Shown here piece by piece: positions 10,802 through 21,033 of a stretch of 64,000 nt of DNA; positions within the stretch are counted from its first letter, which is position 1, and each line of letters opens with the position of its first letter. The stretch comes from an uncultured Pelagibacteraceae bacterium (GTDB taxonomy: Bacteria; Pseudomonadota; Alphaproteobacteria; Pelagibacterales; Pelagibacteraceae), in NCBI GenBank assembly GCA_902523095.1, contig CABYYE010000003.1, positions 1 to 64,000 on the forward strand. The letters run 5' to 3'. The notes under the pieces were generated by a model that made no database searches, was not told the DNA's origin, and saw only the letters and a list, made by a program, of their open reading frames with translations. Position numbers and translations under genes: made by a program.

Positions 10802-11317
10802 ATGAAGAACTTAAATAAAACAGTAAAAGAAAAAATTGATAATTTTTTTGATTGGATAAAAGGAGCAGAATTAATTGAGCTAAAAAGTTGTGATATAAGC
10901 GAGGATCCTGTTAGACCCGAGCTCGATGTAAAATTTAGAACTGAGTATGGACGTAAAATCTATGGAGTTAGATACAAAAAAGAAATTTGTGCCATTATGT
11001 GTTTCGGATTTACAAATGATATTCCAAAAACAGTTGAAGAATTAGATTTGATGACTAAAGATGCTTTTTTACAAGGTACTTTAAGAGATCAAAATGTTGG
11101 TAAAATAGCCATAGCGTATACTGTCTGGTCTAAAAAAAAAGGTGGAGGCAAATTAATTGTTAAAGAAGTATTTAAAAAAGTCAAACAATCAAATCATTTA
11201 AATAGATTAGTCACTTTATCTCCACTAACCGAAATGGCTAGAAGTTTTCATTTGAGAAATGGAGCTTTTGAACTTCAAATAAATGAAAAAACTCAAAACT
11301 TTGAATACAAAATTTGA
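10802..11317 (+). CDS. Conserved protein of unknown function, possibly GNAT-like
   Basis: A 171-residue soluble protein I cannot assign to a named family. No signal peptide or membrane segment is seen. The N-terminal third is acidic and mixed. The middle has AIMCFGFTNDIP and a KIAIAYTVWSKKKGGGKLIVKEVFKKV stretch, and the C-terminal part (LSPLTEMARSFHLRNGAFE) recalls the end of GNAT acetyltransferases, where a helix is followed by FYxxxGF-like residues. That likeness is weak, and no acetyl-CoA pyrophosphate loop is obvious. It follows fabI by 54 bases and converges on pnp with four bases between stops. Confidence 0.7.
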   Translation: MKNLNKTVKEKIDNFFDWIKGAELIELKSCDISEDPVRPELDVKFRTEYGRKIYGVRYKKEICAIMCFGFTNDIPKTVEELDLMTKDAFLQGTLRDQNVGKIAIAYTVWSKKKGGGKLIVKEVFKKVKQSNHLNRLVTLSPLTEMARSFHLRNGAFELQINEKTQNFEYKI

Positions 11318-11321
11318 AATT

Positions 11322-13394
11322 TTAAGCTACAGCTTGCTTGATAGATAGTTTGACTTTACCTCTGTCAAAACCTACAACTTTTACTGAAACCTCGTCGCCT
11401 TCTTTCACAACATCTCCTACTTTTGCAACTCTTTTAGCTGCAAGTTCTGAAATATGAACTAATCCATCTTGTTTTCCCAAAAAGTTTACAAAAGCTCCAA
11501 ACTCCATAATCTTGACTACTTTGCCTTTGTAGATTTTACCCATTTCAGGTTTAGCAATAAGACTTTTAATAAACTCCAATGCCTTATTTCTCGACTCTTC
11601 ATCTGGAGCAGCAACTGTAACTTCTCCGGTATCTTTTACATCTACTTTTGCCCCTGAAGTCTCAACTATTTCTCTGATTGTTGCTCCACCTTTACCTATA
11701 ACAGTTGCAATGTCTTTTTTATCAACTTTTATTGTTTCCATTTTAGGTGTGTGTTTAGAGAATTCTTTTCTTGATGAGTTTAAAGCTTTATTCATTTCTC
11801 CTAAAATATTTTCTCTCCCTGCCTTAGCCTGATCCAAGGCTTTCTCCATAATTTCAAATGTAATTCCAGTAATTTTAATATCCATTTGAAGAGAGGTAAT
11901 TCCATCTTTAGTTCCGGCCACTTTGAAATCCATGTCACCTAAATGATCTTCATCTCCTAAAATATCTGATAGGACAGAAAACTTTTCACCTTCCTTGATT
12001 AGACCCATAGCTATTCCAGCTACTGGTTCTTTTATAGGCACACCAGCATCCATTAAAGATAAGGAAGTTCCACAAACTGTTGCCATTGAGGACGATCCAT
12101 TTGATTCTGTAATTTCAGAAACAACTCTTAAAGTATAAGGAAAATTTTCTTTTTTTGGTAAAGATGATTTAATAGCCCTCCAAGCTAATTTTCCGTGACC
12201 AATTTCTCTTCTTCCAGTACCAATTCTTCCACATTCTCCTACTGAGAATGGAGGAAAATTATAATGAAGCATAAAATTTGATCTTTGCATTCCGTCAAGG
12301 CTTTCTAATCTTTGTTCGTCATCAGCCATACCTAAAGTAGTAACCACCAAAGCTTGGGTCTCACCTCTTGTGAATAATGCTGAACCATGAGCTCTAGGTA
12401 ATACACCTACTTCACATTTAATTTGTCTTACATCTGCTAGGCCTCTTCCATCAATTCTTTTTTTATCTTTTAAAATTGCTGTTCTAACTATATCCTTTTC
12501 TAGTGACTTCAATTGAGCCATAGCTTGATTTTCTGTTATTTTCTCATTCTCTGCGAACATCTCTTTACATTTAGTGTCTATTTCTGAAATTGCTGTTGAT
12601 CTTTTCTTCTTATTGGTTTCTTGGAATGCTTTTCTCAGGTCTTTTTCAAAAGTACTAGCAATTTTTTTTTTAAGATCTGTGTGGTCTATCTCTTCAACTT
12701 CCCATTTAGGTTTTCCTGCTTTTTTGACTAAACTTTCAATTGCTTTAATTACTGGTAAAAAATTTTCATGTCCAAACTTTACTGCATTTAGCATAGTTTT
12801 CTCAGTTAATCCCATAGTTTCAGACTCTACCATTAAAACAGCATCTTTTGTTCCAGCCACGACTAAATCCAATTCAGAGTCTTGCAGTTCTGTTGGGGAT
12901 GGATTTAATAAATATTTACCATCTCTAAATCCAACTCTGCTCGCAGCAATTGGCCCTTGAAATGGTAGACCTGATATAGCTAAAGCTGCTGAAGAAGCAA
13001 TTATAGATAAAATATCTGGTTGATTTTCTCCGTCATAGGATAATACTGTGGGCAATAATTGTACTTCGTTCATAAAACTTGAAGGAAATAAAGGTCTAAT
13101 TGGTCTATCGATTAATCTGGAGATTAAAGTTTCTGCTTCGGTTGGTCGTGCCTCTCTTTTAAAGTAACCGCCTGGAATTTTTCCTGCTGCATAATATTTT
13201 TCCTGATAATTTACAGACAGAGGAAAATAGTCTTGTCCATCTTTTAAATTTTTAGCACCAACAACAGTAGCTATTACTACTGTCTCACCACATGTTGCTA
13301 TTATCGCTCCATCAGCTTGGCGAGCAATTTTTCCTGTTTCTAAAATTATTTTTTTTCCATTAATTTCTATTTCTTCTTTATGAATTTTGAACAT
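11322..13394 (-). CDS. pnp: Polyribonucleotide nucleotidyltransferase (PNPase)
   Basis: A 690-residue trimeric 3'-to-5' phosphorolytic exoribonuclease, core of the RNA degradosome. Two RNase PH-like domains (about 1-230 and 310-545) flank an alpha-helical linker. [15 protein letters not shown] and [17 protein letters not shown] lie in the catalytic second core. The KH domain carries [15 protein letters not shown], and the S1 domain (about 620-690) has [21 protein letters not shown]. It is slightly shorter than the E. coli enzyme (711), with a trimmed C-terminus. It starts one base into the rpsO stop region, the usual rpsO-pnp operon. Confidence 0.97.
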   Translation of the reverse strand: MFKIHKEEIEINGKKIILETGKIARQADGAIIATCGETVVIATVVGAKNLKDGQDYFPLSVNYQEKYYAAGKIPGGYFKREARPTEAETLISRLIDRPIRPLFPSSFMNEVQLLPTVLSYDGENQPDILSIIASSAALAISGLPFQGPIAASRVGFRDGKYLLNPSPTELQDSELDLVVAGTKDAVLMVESETMGLTEKTMLNAVKFGHENFLPVIKAIESLVKKAGKPKWEVEEIDHTDLKKKIASTFEKDLRKAFQETNKKKRSTAISEIDTKCKEMFAENEKITENQAMAQLKSLEKDIVRTAILKDKKRIDGRGLADVRQIKCEVGVLPRAHGSALFTRGETQALVVTTLGMADDEQRLESLDGMQRSNFMLHYNFPPFSVGECGRIGTGRREIGHGKLAWRAIKSSLPKKENFPYTLRVVSEITESNGSSSMATVCGTSLSLMDAGVPIKEPVAGIAMGLIKEGEKFSVLSDILGDEDHLGDMDFKVAGTKDGITSLQMDIKITGITFEIMEKALDQAKAGRENILGEMNKALNSSRKEFSKHTPKMETIKVDKKDIATVIGKGGATIREIVETSGAKVDVKDTGEVTVAAPDEESRNKALEFIKSLIAKPEMGKIYKGKVVKIMEFGAFVNFLGKQDGLVHISELAAKRVAKVGDVVKEGDEVSVKVVGFDRGKVKLSIKQAVA

Positions 13395-13654
13395 TATTTC
13401 CTTATATTTAATTTTTTAATTACTTTTTGATAAGACTCCGGATTTTTTTTTTGTAAATATACAAGAAGTTTTTTTCTTTTATTTACTGACTTTGTAAGTC
13501 CTAAAGTCGAATGTTTGTCTTTTTTAAATTTCTTAAAATGATCTGAGAGTTTGGTAATTTTATCTGTTAACAAACCAATTTGTATTTCAGTTGAACCAAC
13601 ATCCTTATTGTGAGTAGCAAGTGAACTAATTGTATCTTTTTTTTTCTTTATCAT
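13394..13654 (-). CDS. rpsO: 30S ribosomal protein S15
   Basis: An 86-residue S15, a primary binder of the central domain of 16S rRNA and part of inter-subunit bridge B4. Characteristic segments are [22 protein letters not shown], a histidine-containing helix and [21 protein letters not shown] at the C-terminus. Its start lies 29 bases inside the end of rbfA on the same strand, and it overlaps pnp by one base. The truB gene that usually separates rbfA from rpsO is absent. Confidence 0.95.
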   Translation of the reverse strand: MIKKKKDTISSLATHNKDVGSTEIQIGLLTDKITKLSDHFKKFKKDKHSTLGLTKSVNKRKKLLVYLQKKNPESYQKVIKKLNIRK

Positions 13655-14024
13655 TTACTTTTATTTTTTTTATTATATTTTCTATTTTCTCAGCGTATTC
13701 AAATGAGTTATCTTCAACAAATTTTAATTTAGGAAGAAACTTAATATCTAGTCTTTTAGACAGGGCTTTTCTAACAAGATGAGCGTAATCAGTCAAGGTT
13801 CTTACTGTTTCTTTCAAATCTATACCACCTAAAGGTATTACGTATATTCTTGCTGTTTTTAAGTCAGGAGTCATTCTTACCTCAGTAACAGTAATTAATT
13901 TTGAATTTATTGATGGAATTTTAGCCTCATCTCTAATAAATATTTGACCTAGATTTTGTTTTACTAATTCACCAACTCTTAGTTGTCTTTGACTATATAT
14001 TCTCTGTGAAGTTTGATCGTTCAT
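13626..14024 (-). CDS. rbfA: Ribosome-binding factor A
   Basis: A 132-residue KH-fold protein needed for late 30S maturation and processing of the 16S rRNA 5' end. Family features are RQLRVGELVKQNLGQIF near the start, ITVTEVRMTPDLKTARIYVIPLGG in the middle and RLDIKFLPKLKFVEDNSFEYAEKI near the end. The last nine codons overlap rpsO by 29 bases in another frame. Its start overlaps the infB stop by one base (TAATG), so it is coupled to infB. Confidence 0.94.
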   Translation of the reverse strand: MNDQTSQRIYSQRQLRVGELVKQNLGQIFIRDEAKIPSINSKLITVTEVRMTPDLKTARIYVIPLGGIDLKETVRTLTDYAHLVRKALSKRLDIKFLPKLKFVEDNSFEYAEKIENIIKKIKVNDKEKKRYN

Positions 14025-16207
14025 TATATACTTCTTTGGATTTGCTCGGCTTGATAAGACTCAATTACATCCTTTTCTTTAAAATCAATAAAGTCCTTTA
14101 TACTAATTCCACATTCAAGTCCTGTACCAACTTCCTTAACTTGATTTTTTTCTCTGTAAATACTCTGAATTTCGCCGCTATAAACTACTACACCATCTCT
14201 TATTACTCTAGCTTTTGATTTACTTTTTATTTCCCCATTTAATACTTTAGAACCAGCAATTTTACCTGCGTTTGATACTTTAAAAATTTTTTGAATTTCT
14301 GCAGAACCTAGTACAGTCTCTTTTATGTCAGGCTCTAATAATCCTGATAAAGATTTTTCCACGTACTCTAAAGCTTCATAAATAATATTAAAATATTTAA
14401 TATCAATACTTTGTTCCTCAGCTAATTTTTTAGCCTCTCTGTTAGGTTTTACATTAAAACCTATTAAAATTGCGTTAGATGCCTTAGCTAATGTAACATC
14501 GGTTTCATTAACCATACCAATATCAGATAAAATGATTTTGGCTTCTACTTCATCATGTTCAATATTATTTATAGCAGTTTTCAAAGCCTCACTTGATCCC
14601 TGGACATCAGATTTAACAATAATATTTAATTCATCTTTCCCCTTAATATTTTCGAAAAGAGTGGTTTTATCTTTTGCAATAACTTTATTTTTTGTAAAAT
14701 TAATTTTTTTATAATTAGATATTTCTTTTGCTTCTGCTTCATTTTCTGTAACTTGAAATTCTGCGCCAGCCACAGCAGTATTATTCATTCCCAAAATTTC
14801 TACCGGCATTGAAGGTAATGCTTCATCAATATTTTTACCTTCATAATTGATCATAGCTCGAATTTTACCCCAAGTATCTCCGCAAACAAAATAGTCACCT
14901 TTTTTTAATTTTCCATTGCTGATTAAAATTGTTGATACAGGTCCTTTGCCTTTATCAATTTTTGACTCAATCACAACACCTTTAGCTATTCCTGAAAATG
15001 AAGCTTTTAAATCTAAAATTTCAGATTGAAGTAAAATACATTCTTTTAACTTGTCTAAATTAATTTTTTTCAAAGCTGAAACTTCAACAAATAGTGTATC
15101 TCCACTCAAATCTTCAGCAATAAGCTCATATTGCATCATTTCGTTTTTTATCTTACTAATATTTTTTTCTGGCAAATCACATTTATTAATTGCAACTATA
15201 ATTGGAACTTTTGCGGCTTGAGCGTGTTTAATAGCTTCAACAGTTTGAGGTTTTATTCCGTCATCGGCTGCAACAACTAAAACGACTATATCTGTTATTT
15301 TTGAGCCTCTTGCTCTCATCTCAGTAAAGGCTGCATGACCAGGGGTGTCTATAAATGTTATCACATTTTTCTTCTCAGTAGTGACTTGGTATGCGCCAAT
15401 ATGTTGTGTGATACCACCATATTCCCCAGAAACAACGTTTGTATCTCTCAAAGAGTCTAATAGTGATGTTTTTCCATGATCAACATGTCCCATAATTGTA
15501 ACTACTGGCGGTCTAACTTTAATCTCACCTTCTAATTTTTGTTTTGTTTTTCCTACTTCTAAAGTGGGTTGATCTTCTAAAATTGGTTTGTGACCAAACT
15601 CTTTTACAATGTACTCGGCAGTATCTTTATCTATATTATGATTTATCGTTGCAATTACTTTCATATTTAACAAAAATTTAATTATATCACTTGATTTCTC
15701 AGCCATTCGATTTGATAGTTCTTGAATCGTTATTTGCTCTGGAATTTTTACATCTCTAAGTACTTTTTTAAATTCTTTTTTTTCCTCATTCTCAGGCTTA
15801 ACTTTTTTTTCTTTTAACCTAGCTCTCTTAACAGAGGCTAGACTTCTCTGTTTGATTTCTATTTCCTCAACATTTAAAGCTCGAGAAACTGTTAATTTAA
15901 AATCTCTTTTATCTACTGGACTTTTTAATTTAAGTTTGCTTTTACCAGTTGGTTTGTTTTCTTTTTTTATAAAATCTTTAGTAGCTTGTTGTTCGACAAA
16001 TTTTCTTGCAAAATTCTTTTTCTTAGCAATCGGATTTACTGAATTTATTGGGCTTTGATTATATTTACCAAAATTTCTTTCGTTTCTAGTATTTTTTTTT
16101 TTATCAATAGAAAAAGATTTTTTACCTCCAGAGTCGATGCTAGTGGTATCTATTTTCTTTTTTAAACTAGATGAAATAGTTAATGTTTTTTTTTTATCTT
16201 TGCTCAT
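14024..16207 (-). CDS. infB: Translation initiation factor IF-2
   Basis: A 727-residue GTPase that brings initiator tRNA to the 30S subunit and promotes subunit joining. The N-terminal 200 residues are lysine-rich, low-complexity and shortened compared with most proteobacteria, with an IF2-N helix region near 155-205. G motifs are GHVDHGKT (240-247), DTPGH (287-291) and NKCD (341-344). The beta-barrel and C-terminal initiator-tRNA-binding domains (GLECGISIKDFIDFKEKDVIE) are complete. It lies nine bases downstream of nusA; the small gene ylxR often found between them is missing. Confidence 0.97.
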   Translation of the reverse strand: MSKDKKKTLTISSSLKKKIDTTSIDSGGKKSFSIDKKKNTRNERNFGKYNQSPINSVNPIAKKKNFARKFVEQQATKDFIKKENKPTGKSKLKLKSPVDKRDFKLTVSRALNVEEIEIKQRSLASVKRARLKEKKVKPENEEKKEFKKVLRDVKIPEQITIQELSNRMAEKSSDIIKFLLNMKVIATINHNIDKDTAEYIVKEFGHKPILEDQPTLEVGKTKQKLEGEIKVRPPVVTIMGHVDHGKTSLLDSLRDTNVVSGEYGGITQHIGAYQVTTEKKNVITFIDTPGHAAFTEMRARGSKITDIVVLVVAADDGIKPQTVEAIKHAQAAKVPIIVAINKCDLPEKNISKIKNEMMQYELIAEDLSGDTLFVEVSALKKINLDKLKECILLQSEILDLKASFSGIAKGVVIESKIDKGKGPVSTILISNGKLKKGDYFVCGDTWGKIRAMINYEGKNIDEALPSMPVEILGMNNTAVAGAEFQVTENEAEAKEISNYKKINFTKNKVIAKDKTTLFENIKGKDELNIIVKSDVQGSSEALKTAINNIEHDEVEAKIILSDIGMVNETDVTLAKASNAILIGFNVKPNREAKKLAEEQSIDIKYFNIIYEALEYVEKSLSGLLEPDIKETVLGSAEIQKIFKVSNAGKIAGSKVLNGEIKSKSKARVIRDGVVVYSGEIQSIYREKNQVKEVGTGLECGISIKDFIDFKEKDVIESYQAEQIQRSI

Positions 16208-16215
16208 GTTGCAAT

Positions 16216-17766
16216 CTACTTATATACAATACCTCTAGCAGCCATTATCAAATCATCTGCTTCTTTTCTAGATAATGAAAATTCTTCAAGATATCCCTCT
16301 ATTCTAATTTTTTTTCCTTTAATTTCATCAAAACCACCTATTAATTCATCGGAAGATAAATCGGCAAAATCAGATAGTTTTTTAATATTTTTTTGTCCTA
16401 AAATTACAAGCATCCCTTGGGTCATACCTTTTAAGTTTATAAGACCATCTTCTACACCAAGCTCTTTTAACTTCTCAGCTACTGCTTCCTTCTCTTTAAT
16501 TAAATTTTCTTTTGACCTTTCAATAAGTTCCTTAGCTGTATCTTCATCAATTGCATCAATTTTTGAAATATTTTCTGGAGTAGATTGAGCAATATCCTCA
16601 ATACCTTGGAAACCCTCTGAAACTAGCAGTTGACCTAACGTTTCATCAACTTCCAGATTTTTTATTAAATTTTCTGTTCTATCTTTAAATTCAGCTTGTC
16701 TTCTCTCAGAGTCCTCTTTATCAGTTAATATATCTATTTCATAATTTGTAAGTTTAGAGGCTAGTCTTACATTTTGACCTCTTCTACCTATCGCCTTACT
16801 CAAATTTTCTTCAGTTAGGATCACATCAATTCTTTTATTTTCTTGATCTATTAATACTTTCTGAATTTCTGCGGGAGATAAAGACTCTGAAATTAGGGTT
16901 GGTAAATCTTCAGTCCATTTAATAATATCAATTTTTTCTCCATGTAATTCATTTACAATTGTCTGAACTCTGCTTCCTCTCATTCCTACACAAGCACCAA
17001 CTGGATCTATTGAAGCATCTTGTGAATAAACACAAATTTTTGCTCTACTTCCTGGATCTCTAGCTACAGACTTAATTTCGATTGTTCCTTCATATATTTC
17101 TGGTACTTCTTGAAAAAAAAGTCTCGCAAGAAATTGGGGGTGAGCACGTGAAAGAAAAATTTGATGACCTTTAATTTCTTTTTTTACTTCGTAACAGTAT
17201 GCTTTAATTCTATCTCCAGCTTTAAGAATTTCTCTAGGTATCAATTCATCTTTTTTAACAACTCCTTCTGCTTTTCCTAAGTCTATAATAATATTACCAT
17301 ACTCGAGTCTTTTAATTATTCCGCTTAAAATTTGACCTTGTTTATCAATAAAATCTTGATACTGCCTGTCCTTTTCAGCTTCCCTTACTCTACTACTAAT
17401 TACCTGTTTTGCACTTTGAGCAGCTATTCTACCAAAATCAATTTGAGGAAGTTCTTCAAAAATTTTTTCTCCAATCTTTAAATTGTCGCTCTTATTGTCT
17501 ATTTTTTTTGCATCATTCAAGGTTATTTCTCTAGCTGGATCTTCTACCAACTCTACAATACTCAAGACTTTTTGAATTTTTATTTCACCACTTTCCCTGT
17601 CAATTGTTACTTCTATATCATTATCATTACCGAATTTTGTTAGAGCAGCTTTTTGAATGGCGCTTTCCATTGATCCAATGACCAGTTCTTTATCTATAGA
17701 TTTTTCATTAGCGACTGCATCTACAATCCTGAGTAATTCTAATTTATCTAAACCTCTATTTAACAT
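16216..17766 (-). CDS. nusA: Transcription termination/antitermination factor NusA
   Basis: A 516-residue protein with an N-terminal RNA-polymerase-binding domain, an S1 domain, two KH domains (GACVGMRGSRVQTIVNELHG and SKAIGRRGQNVRLASKL) and two C-terminal acidic repeats, the usual proteobacterial architecture. I place the start at the ATG at 17764-17766 because an AGGAG ribosome-binding site precedes it. A longer frame opens upstream at 17802 but would begin inside a terminator hairpin. NusA controls pausing, termination and rRNA antitermination. The rimP gene that normally precedes it is absent; metK is upstream instead. Confidence 0.95.
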   Translation of the reverse strand: MLNRGLDKLELLRIVDAVANEKSIDKELVIGSMESAIQKAALTKFGNDNDIEVTIDRESGEIKIQKVLSIVELVEDPAREITLNDAKKIDNKSDNLKIGEKIFEELPQIDFGRIAAQSAKQVISSRVREAEKDRQYQDFIDKQGQILSGIIKRLEYGNIIIDLGKAEGVVKKDELIPREILKAGDRIKAYCYEVKKEIKGHQIFLSRAHPQFLARLFFQEVPEIYEGTIEIKSVARDPGSRAKICVYSQDASIDPVGACVGMRGSRVQTIVNELHGEKIDIIKWTEDLPTLISESLSPAEIQKVLIDQENKRIDVILTEENLSKAIGRRGQNVRLASKLTNYEIDILTDKEDSERRQAEFKDRTENLIKNLEVDETLGQLLVSEGFQGIEDIAQSTPENISKIDAIDEDTAKELIERSKENLIKEKEAVAEKLKELGVEDGLINLKGMTQGMLVILGQKNIKKLSDFADLSSDELIGGFDEIKGKKIRIEGYLEEFSLSRKEADDLIMAARGIVYK

Positions 17767-17778
17767 TATGTTGCTCCT

Positions 17779-17805
17779 AAAAAAAAATGGGCTAGTGCCC
17801 ATTTT
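17779..17805 (-). terminator. Intrinsic terminator between metK and nusA
   Basis: Reading leftward, AAATGGGC-ACTA-GCCCATTT forms a perfect eight-base-pair hairpin (17785-17804) followed at once by a T run. The AGGAG of nusA comes directly after the run, so the terminator separates the metK unit from nusA-infB or attenuates readthrough into it. Confidence 0.75.
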
Positions 17806-17859
17806 GATGTTCTCCAGTTATTAAGTATTACTTAATTGAAAATTATGGTTTTTTCAAGA

Positions 17860-19020
17860 TTACTGATTAAATAATTCAGATTTATCTGTTTTTTCCCAAG
17901 TAAATTCGCCCTTATTTGAAGGTTTTCTTCCAAAATGTCCATATGCAGAAGTAACCTCATATATTGGGTTGTTCAATCTTAACATCTCCCTGATACCTCT
18001 CGGGGAAAGGTCAAAATTCTGTTCAATTACCTTTTTTGCTTTTTCAACCTTGTTTTCATCACCATTATTTAATTTTAAAAAAATCGAAAGTGGTTTTGAA
18101 ACACCTATGGCATAAGCAAGTTGAATTAAACATTTGCTTGATAGACCTGAAGCCACAATATTTTTGGCTAAATATCTAGCTGCGTACGCAGCAGATCTAT
18201 CAACTTTTGTTGGATCTTTTCCTGAAAATGCTCCTCCTCCATGAGGAGCTGCTCCACCGTATGTATCTACAATAATTTTTCTACCAGTAAGACCAGTGTC
18301 TCCATCTGGGCCACCAATAATGAATTGCCCAGTTGGATTTATATATATTTCTTTAGAATCCAAATCCTCTAAATATTTCTCAGGAATTGATTTTTTAATA
18401 TATGGTAAGATTAATTCTTTTACTTTTTCTTGATTCAAATCCTCAGAATGTTGAGAAGATATCACAACGGAAATAACTTTTTTTGGTTTATCATTTTCAT
18501 AAAGCATAGTGACTTGACTTTTGGAATCTGGCTCTATTCCTTTTAAAGTACCTTGCTTTCTATCTTGAGCCATCAATCTTAAAATTTTGTGTGAATAATA
18601 AATAGGAGCAGGCATTAAATCTTCCGTTTCAGTACAAGCATAACCAAACATAATTCCTTGATCTCCCGCTCCATCATCTTTATTGTCCTTTGAATCTACA
18701 CCCATTGCTATATCAGAGGATTGTTCGTGCAAGAACAAATCTATTTCTGCTGTCTTCCAGCTAAAACCTTTTTGATCATAACCAATATCCTTAATGCAAT
18801 TTCTAACTTTGTTTATAATGTCATCTTTTGAAATTTTTGGACCTCTTGTTTCTCCCGCTAAAATAACTTTATTTGTAGTTGTAAGTGTTTCACAAGCTAC
18901 CCTTGAGAAAGGATCTAGAGATAAATATTTGTCGACAACCATATCTGATATCCTATCACACACTTTATCTGGGTGTCCTTCGGAAACTGACTCGCTAGTA
19001 AATAGATATTTATTGTTCAT
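17860..19020 (-). CDS. metK: S-adenosylmethionine synthetase
   Basis: A 386-residue enzyme that makes S-adenosylmethionine from methionine and ATP. The N-terminal [15 protein letters not shown], the ATP-binding [12 protein letters not shown] and the phosphate-binding loop [19 protein letters not shown] are all canonical, and length is typical. It overlaps the end of lnt by four bases (ATGA), so it is translated from the upstream operon; no SAM riboswitch is seen. It is followed by a strong intrinsic terminator. The trmB gene often found after metK in alphaproteobacteria is not here. Confidence 0.97.
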   Translation of the reverse strand: MNNKYLFTSESVSEGHPDKVCDRISDMVVDKYLSLDPFSRVACETLTTTNKVILAGETRGPKISKDDIINKVRNCIKDIGYDQKGFSWKTAEIDLFLHEQSSDIAMGVDSKDNKDDGAGDQGIMFGYACTETEDLMPAPIYYSHKILRLMAQDRKQGTLKGIEPDSKSQVTMLYENDKPKKVISVVISSQHSEDLNQEKVKELILPYIKKSIPEKYLEDLDSKEIYINPTGQFIIGGPDGDTGLTGRKIIVDTYGGAAPHGGGAFSGKDPTKVDRSAAYAARYLAKNIVASGLSSKCLIQLAYAIGVSKPLSIFLKLNNGDENKVEKAKKVIEQNFDLSPRGIREMLRLNNPIYEVTSAYGHFGRKPSNKGEFTWEKTDKSELFNQ

Positions 19021-20579
19021 CGTTTTTTTTTAAAAATTAAAAAGATAATTAAATATGTAATTAAAAGAACAAAAAATATCAAATCATTTTTGTTTTTTTG
19101 ACTCTCTTTTAAAATTGGAACTTTTATCTCAATATTTCCAGCCTCACCAACATTAAGTTTTTTAATAATTTGACCTTTGTTGTTGATTATAGCGCTTATT
19201 CCCTTATTTGCTGACCTTAATAAATAAGAGTTGTTTTCAATAGATCTAAATATTGCTTTAGCAAAATGCTGGTATGGGCCATACGTATTCCCAAACCATC
19301 CATCTTCGGAAATATTAATTATTAAATTTGTTTTATTATTTGCTTTTTGAGTTAAACTAGGAAAAATAATCTCATAACATATTAAGGGTAAAATACTTAA
19401 ATAATCTAAATTGTAATTTTTTTGTAAATTTCCCTTAGAAAAAGAGCCACGACCCTGGGTTATCTTTTTAAATCCTGCTTTATTTAAAGAGTTTTCAAAT
19501 GGTAAAAACTCCCCAAATGGAACTAATTTTCTTTTATTGTATTTGTATAAGATTTCAAATCTGTTATTTACAACAACAAAACTATTAAAATAGGCGTCTG
19601 TAGAGGGGTCTAACGTATTAATACCAAATATTATTTTATGTTTATCATTAAAATTATTAATAAATAAATCTTTAAATATAAAAATGTCATCATAACTATA
19701 TCCGGTTGATATACCTTCAGGCCATATAAATATTGTTTTTTGTTTTGAATCAGGGTCACTCAATTTAATTAATCTTTTTAATTGAGTTTCAACCTCTTTA
19801 ATAGAGAGATTGTACTTTAAATCAAAATCTGGAGATATTACTTTAAAATAAATTTTATTCTTATCCTCAATATAATTTAGCAAGCTTTTATTTTTATTAA
19901 TTTCATATGTTCCATATATATAAATAGAAAAAATAGTTAGTAGAGTTGAACTAAAAATAATAATTTTATTGCTGAAATTAGTTTTAAAAAAAATTATTGC
20001 AGGAATTGTAAATATTGTAATAATCAACAGATTAAAAGCAAATAAACCTATTAAGTTTAATATTTGTAATAATTCAGTCAGCCAAGATAGGCTGTAACTC
20101 CAAAGATTCCAGGGAAAACCTGTAAGTATTTTACTTCTTAAATAATCAGTTAATGCAAACGATGCAGAAAATAATAGTAAAGATGGAAAATTATAATTAA
20201 GATACCGACCAATAATTAGTGTGGTAATTCCAGTAAATAAACAAAGAAATAAAGGGATCAAAAAAATTGCAAACGGAATCAAATATCTAAAATTTTCGTC
20301 AAATGTTAATGAATGCGAAATCCAATATATACCACTTAAAAAAAAACCATAACCAAAAGTTAAACCAGCAATAAAAAAATTTATCAAAAAAGGTTTTTTT
20401 CTATAAATACTTTTGGATTTTTTATTAACGTAAACCAGTATCAAAAAATAAGCTGGTAATAAAAAAAAATTGATAATTGTTAAATTAAAAGGTTGAAACG
20501 ACAAAACACTTAATAAACCTAAGATAAATGGTGCTAAATATAATATAATAAATTTATTATTAAAAAATTTACTCATCAT
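19017..20579 (-). CDS. lnt: Apolipoprotein N-acyltransferase
   Basis: A 520-residue inner-membrane enzyme that adds the third acyl chain to the N-terminal cysteine of lipoproteins. About six hydrophobic segments cover residues 10-220, and one more lies at the extreme C-terminus ([18 protein letters not shown]). Between them is a periplasmic nitrilase-like domain with the expected Glu (IWPEGIS), Lys (after [17 protein letters not shown]) and Cys ([11 protein letters not shown]) active site. Lipoproteins at 32149, 45340 and 48399 are plausible substrates. It overlaps ybeY by 11 bases and metK by four. Confidence 0.93.
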   Translation of the reverse strand: MMSKFFNNKFIILYLAPFILGLLSVLSFQPFNLTIINFFLLPAYFLILVYVNKKSKSIYRKKPFLINFFIAGLTFGYGFFLSGIYWISHSLTFDENFRYLIPFAIFLIPLFLCLFTGITTLIIGRYLNYNFPSLLLFSASFALTDYLRSKILTGFPWNLWSYSLSWLTELLQILNLIGLFAFNLLIITIFTIPAIIFFKTNFSNKIIIFSSTLLTIFSIYIYGTYEINKNKSLLNYIEDKNKIYFKVISPDFDLKYNLSIKEVETQLKRLIKLSDPDSKQKTIFIWPEGISTGYSYDDIFIFKDLFINNFNDKHKIIFGINTLDPSTDAYFNSFVVVNNRFEILYKYNKRKLVPFGEFLPFENSLNKAGFKKITQGRGSFSKGNLQKNYNLDYLSILPLICYEIIFPSLTQKANNKTNLIINISEDGWFGNTYGPYQHFAKAIFRSIENNSYLLRSANKGISAIINNKGQIIKKLNVGEAGNIEIKVPILKESQKNKNDLIFFVLLITYLIIFLIFKKKR

Positions 20580-21033
20580 TTAATATATCTAAATATTTTT
20601 TTTCAACTTTATGCATCTTTTTATAATCTGATTCTTTTTTATGTAGATGGCCAAATAGATGTACTAAGCCATGCACCCATAATTTATTGAAGTTATTTTG
20701 AAACTCTATATTATAATTTTTTTTTTTTATCTTATTTAAATTGATGATTATATCGCCTAAATAAACTTCTTTTTTTAATTTAATCATTTTTTGTAATTGA
20801 TTTTTATTATAAAAAGGGAAAGACAAAACATCTGTAGACTTGTTTTTTTTTCTAAATTTATTATTTAATTTTCTAATTTCCTTTGTATTTGACAAAACTA
20901 GCGAACATAGAAATAAAATTTTTTTTTTTTCCCTTTTATTAATTTTAGATATCTTTTTATTTATGAATATTTGTGGTTCTCTTAAGTATTTTTTCCAGGC
21001 AATGTTACTTAAAAGTACATTAATTTTTATCAT
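20569..21033 (-). CDS. ybeY: Endoribonuclease YbeY (16S rRNA maturation)
   Basis: With the start at the ATG at 21031-21033 the protein has 154 residues; a longer frame opens at 21075 but lies deeper inside phoH. The zinc site HGLVHLFGHLH keeps the H-x3-H-x5-H spacing of the family consensus HGxLHLxGYDH, though the usual aspartate before the third histidine is replaced. STDVLSFPF and GDIIINL are further family motifs. YbeY acts in 16S rRNA 3'-end processing and ribosome quality control. It overlaps phoH by 14 bases; the phoH-ybeY-lnt order is typical, but the intervening corC/hlyC gene is missing. Confidence 0.92.
   Translation of the reverse strand: MIKINVLLSNIAWKKYLREPQIFINKKISKINKREKKKILFLCSLVLSNTKEIRKLNNKFRKKNKSTDVLSFPFYNKNQLQKMIKLKKEVYLGDIIINLNKIKKKNYNIEFQNNFNKLWVHGLVHLFGHLHKKESDYKKMHKVEKKYLDILNDE

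Noticed and set aside
11310-11340. Possible terminator AAGCT-AC-AGCTT between the unknown protein and pnp
   Set aside because: The stem is only five base pairs with a two-base loop, which is too tight, and no T run follows in either direction.
17141-17156. A CACGTGAAA match inside nusA resembling half of a parS site
   Set aside because: Only one half matches (GAGCACGTGAAAG); the left arm lacks TTTC, so it is not a palindromic parS like the two in rsmG.
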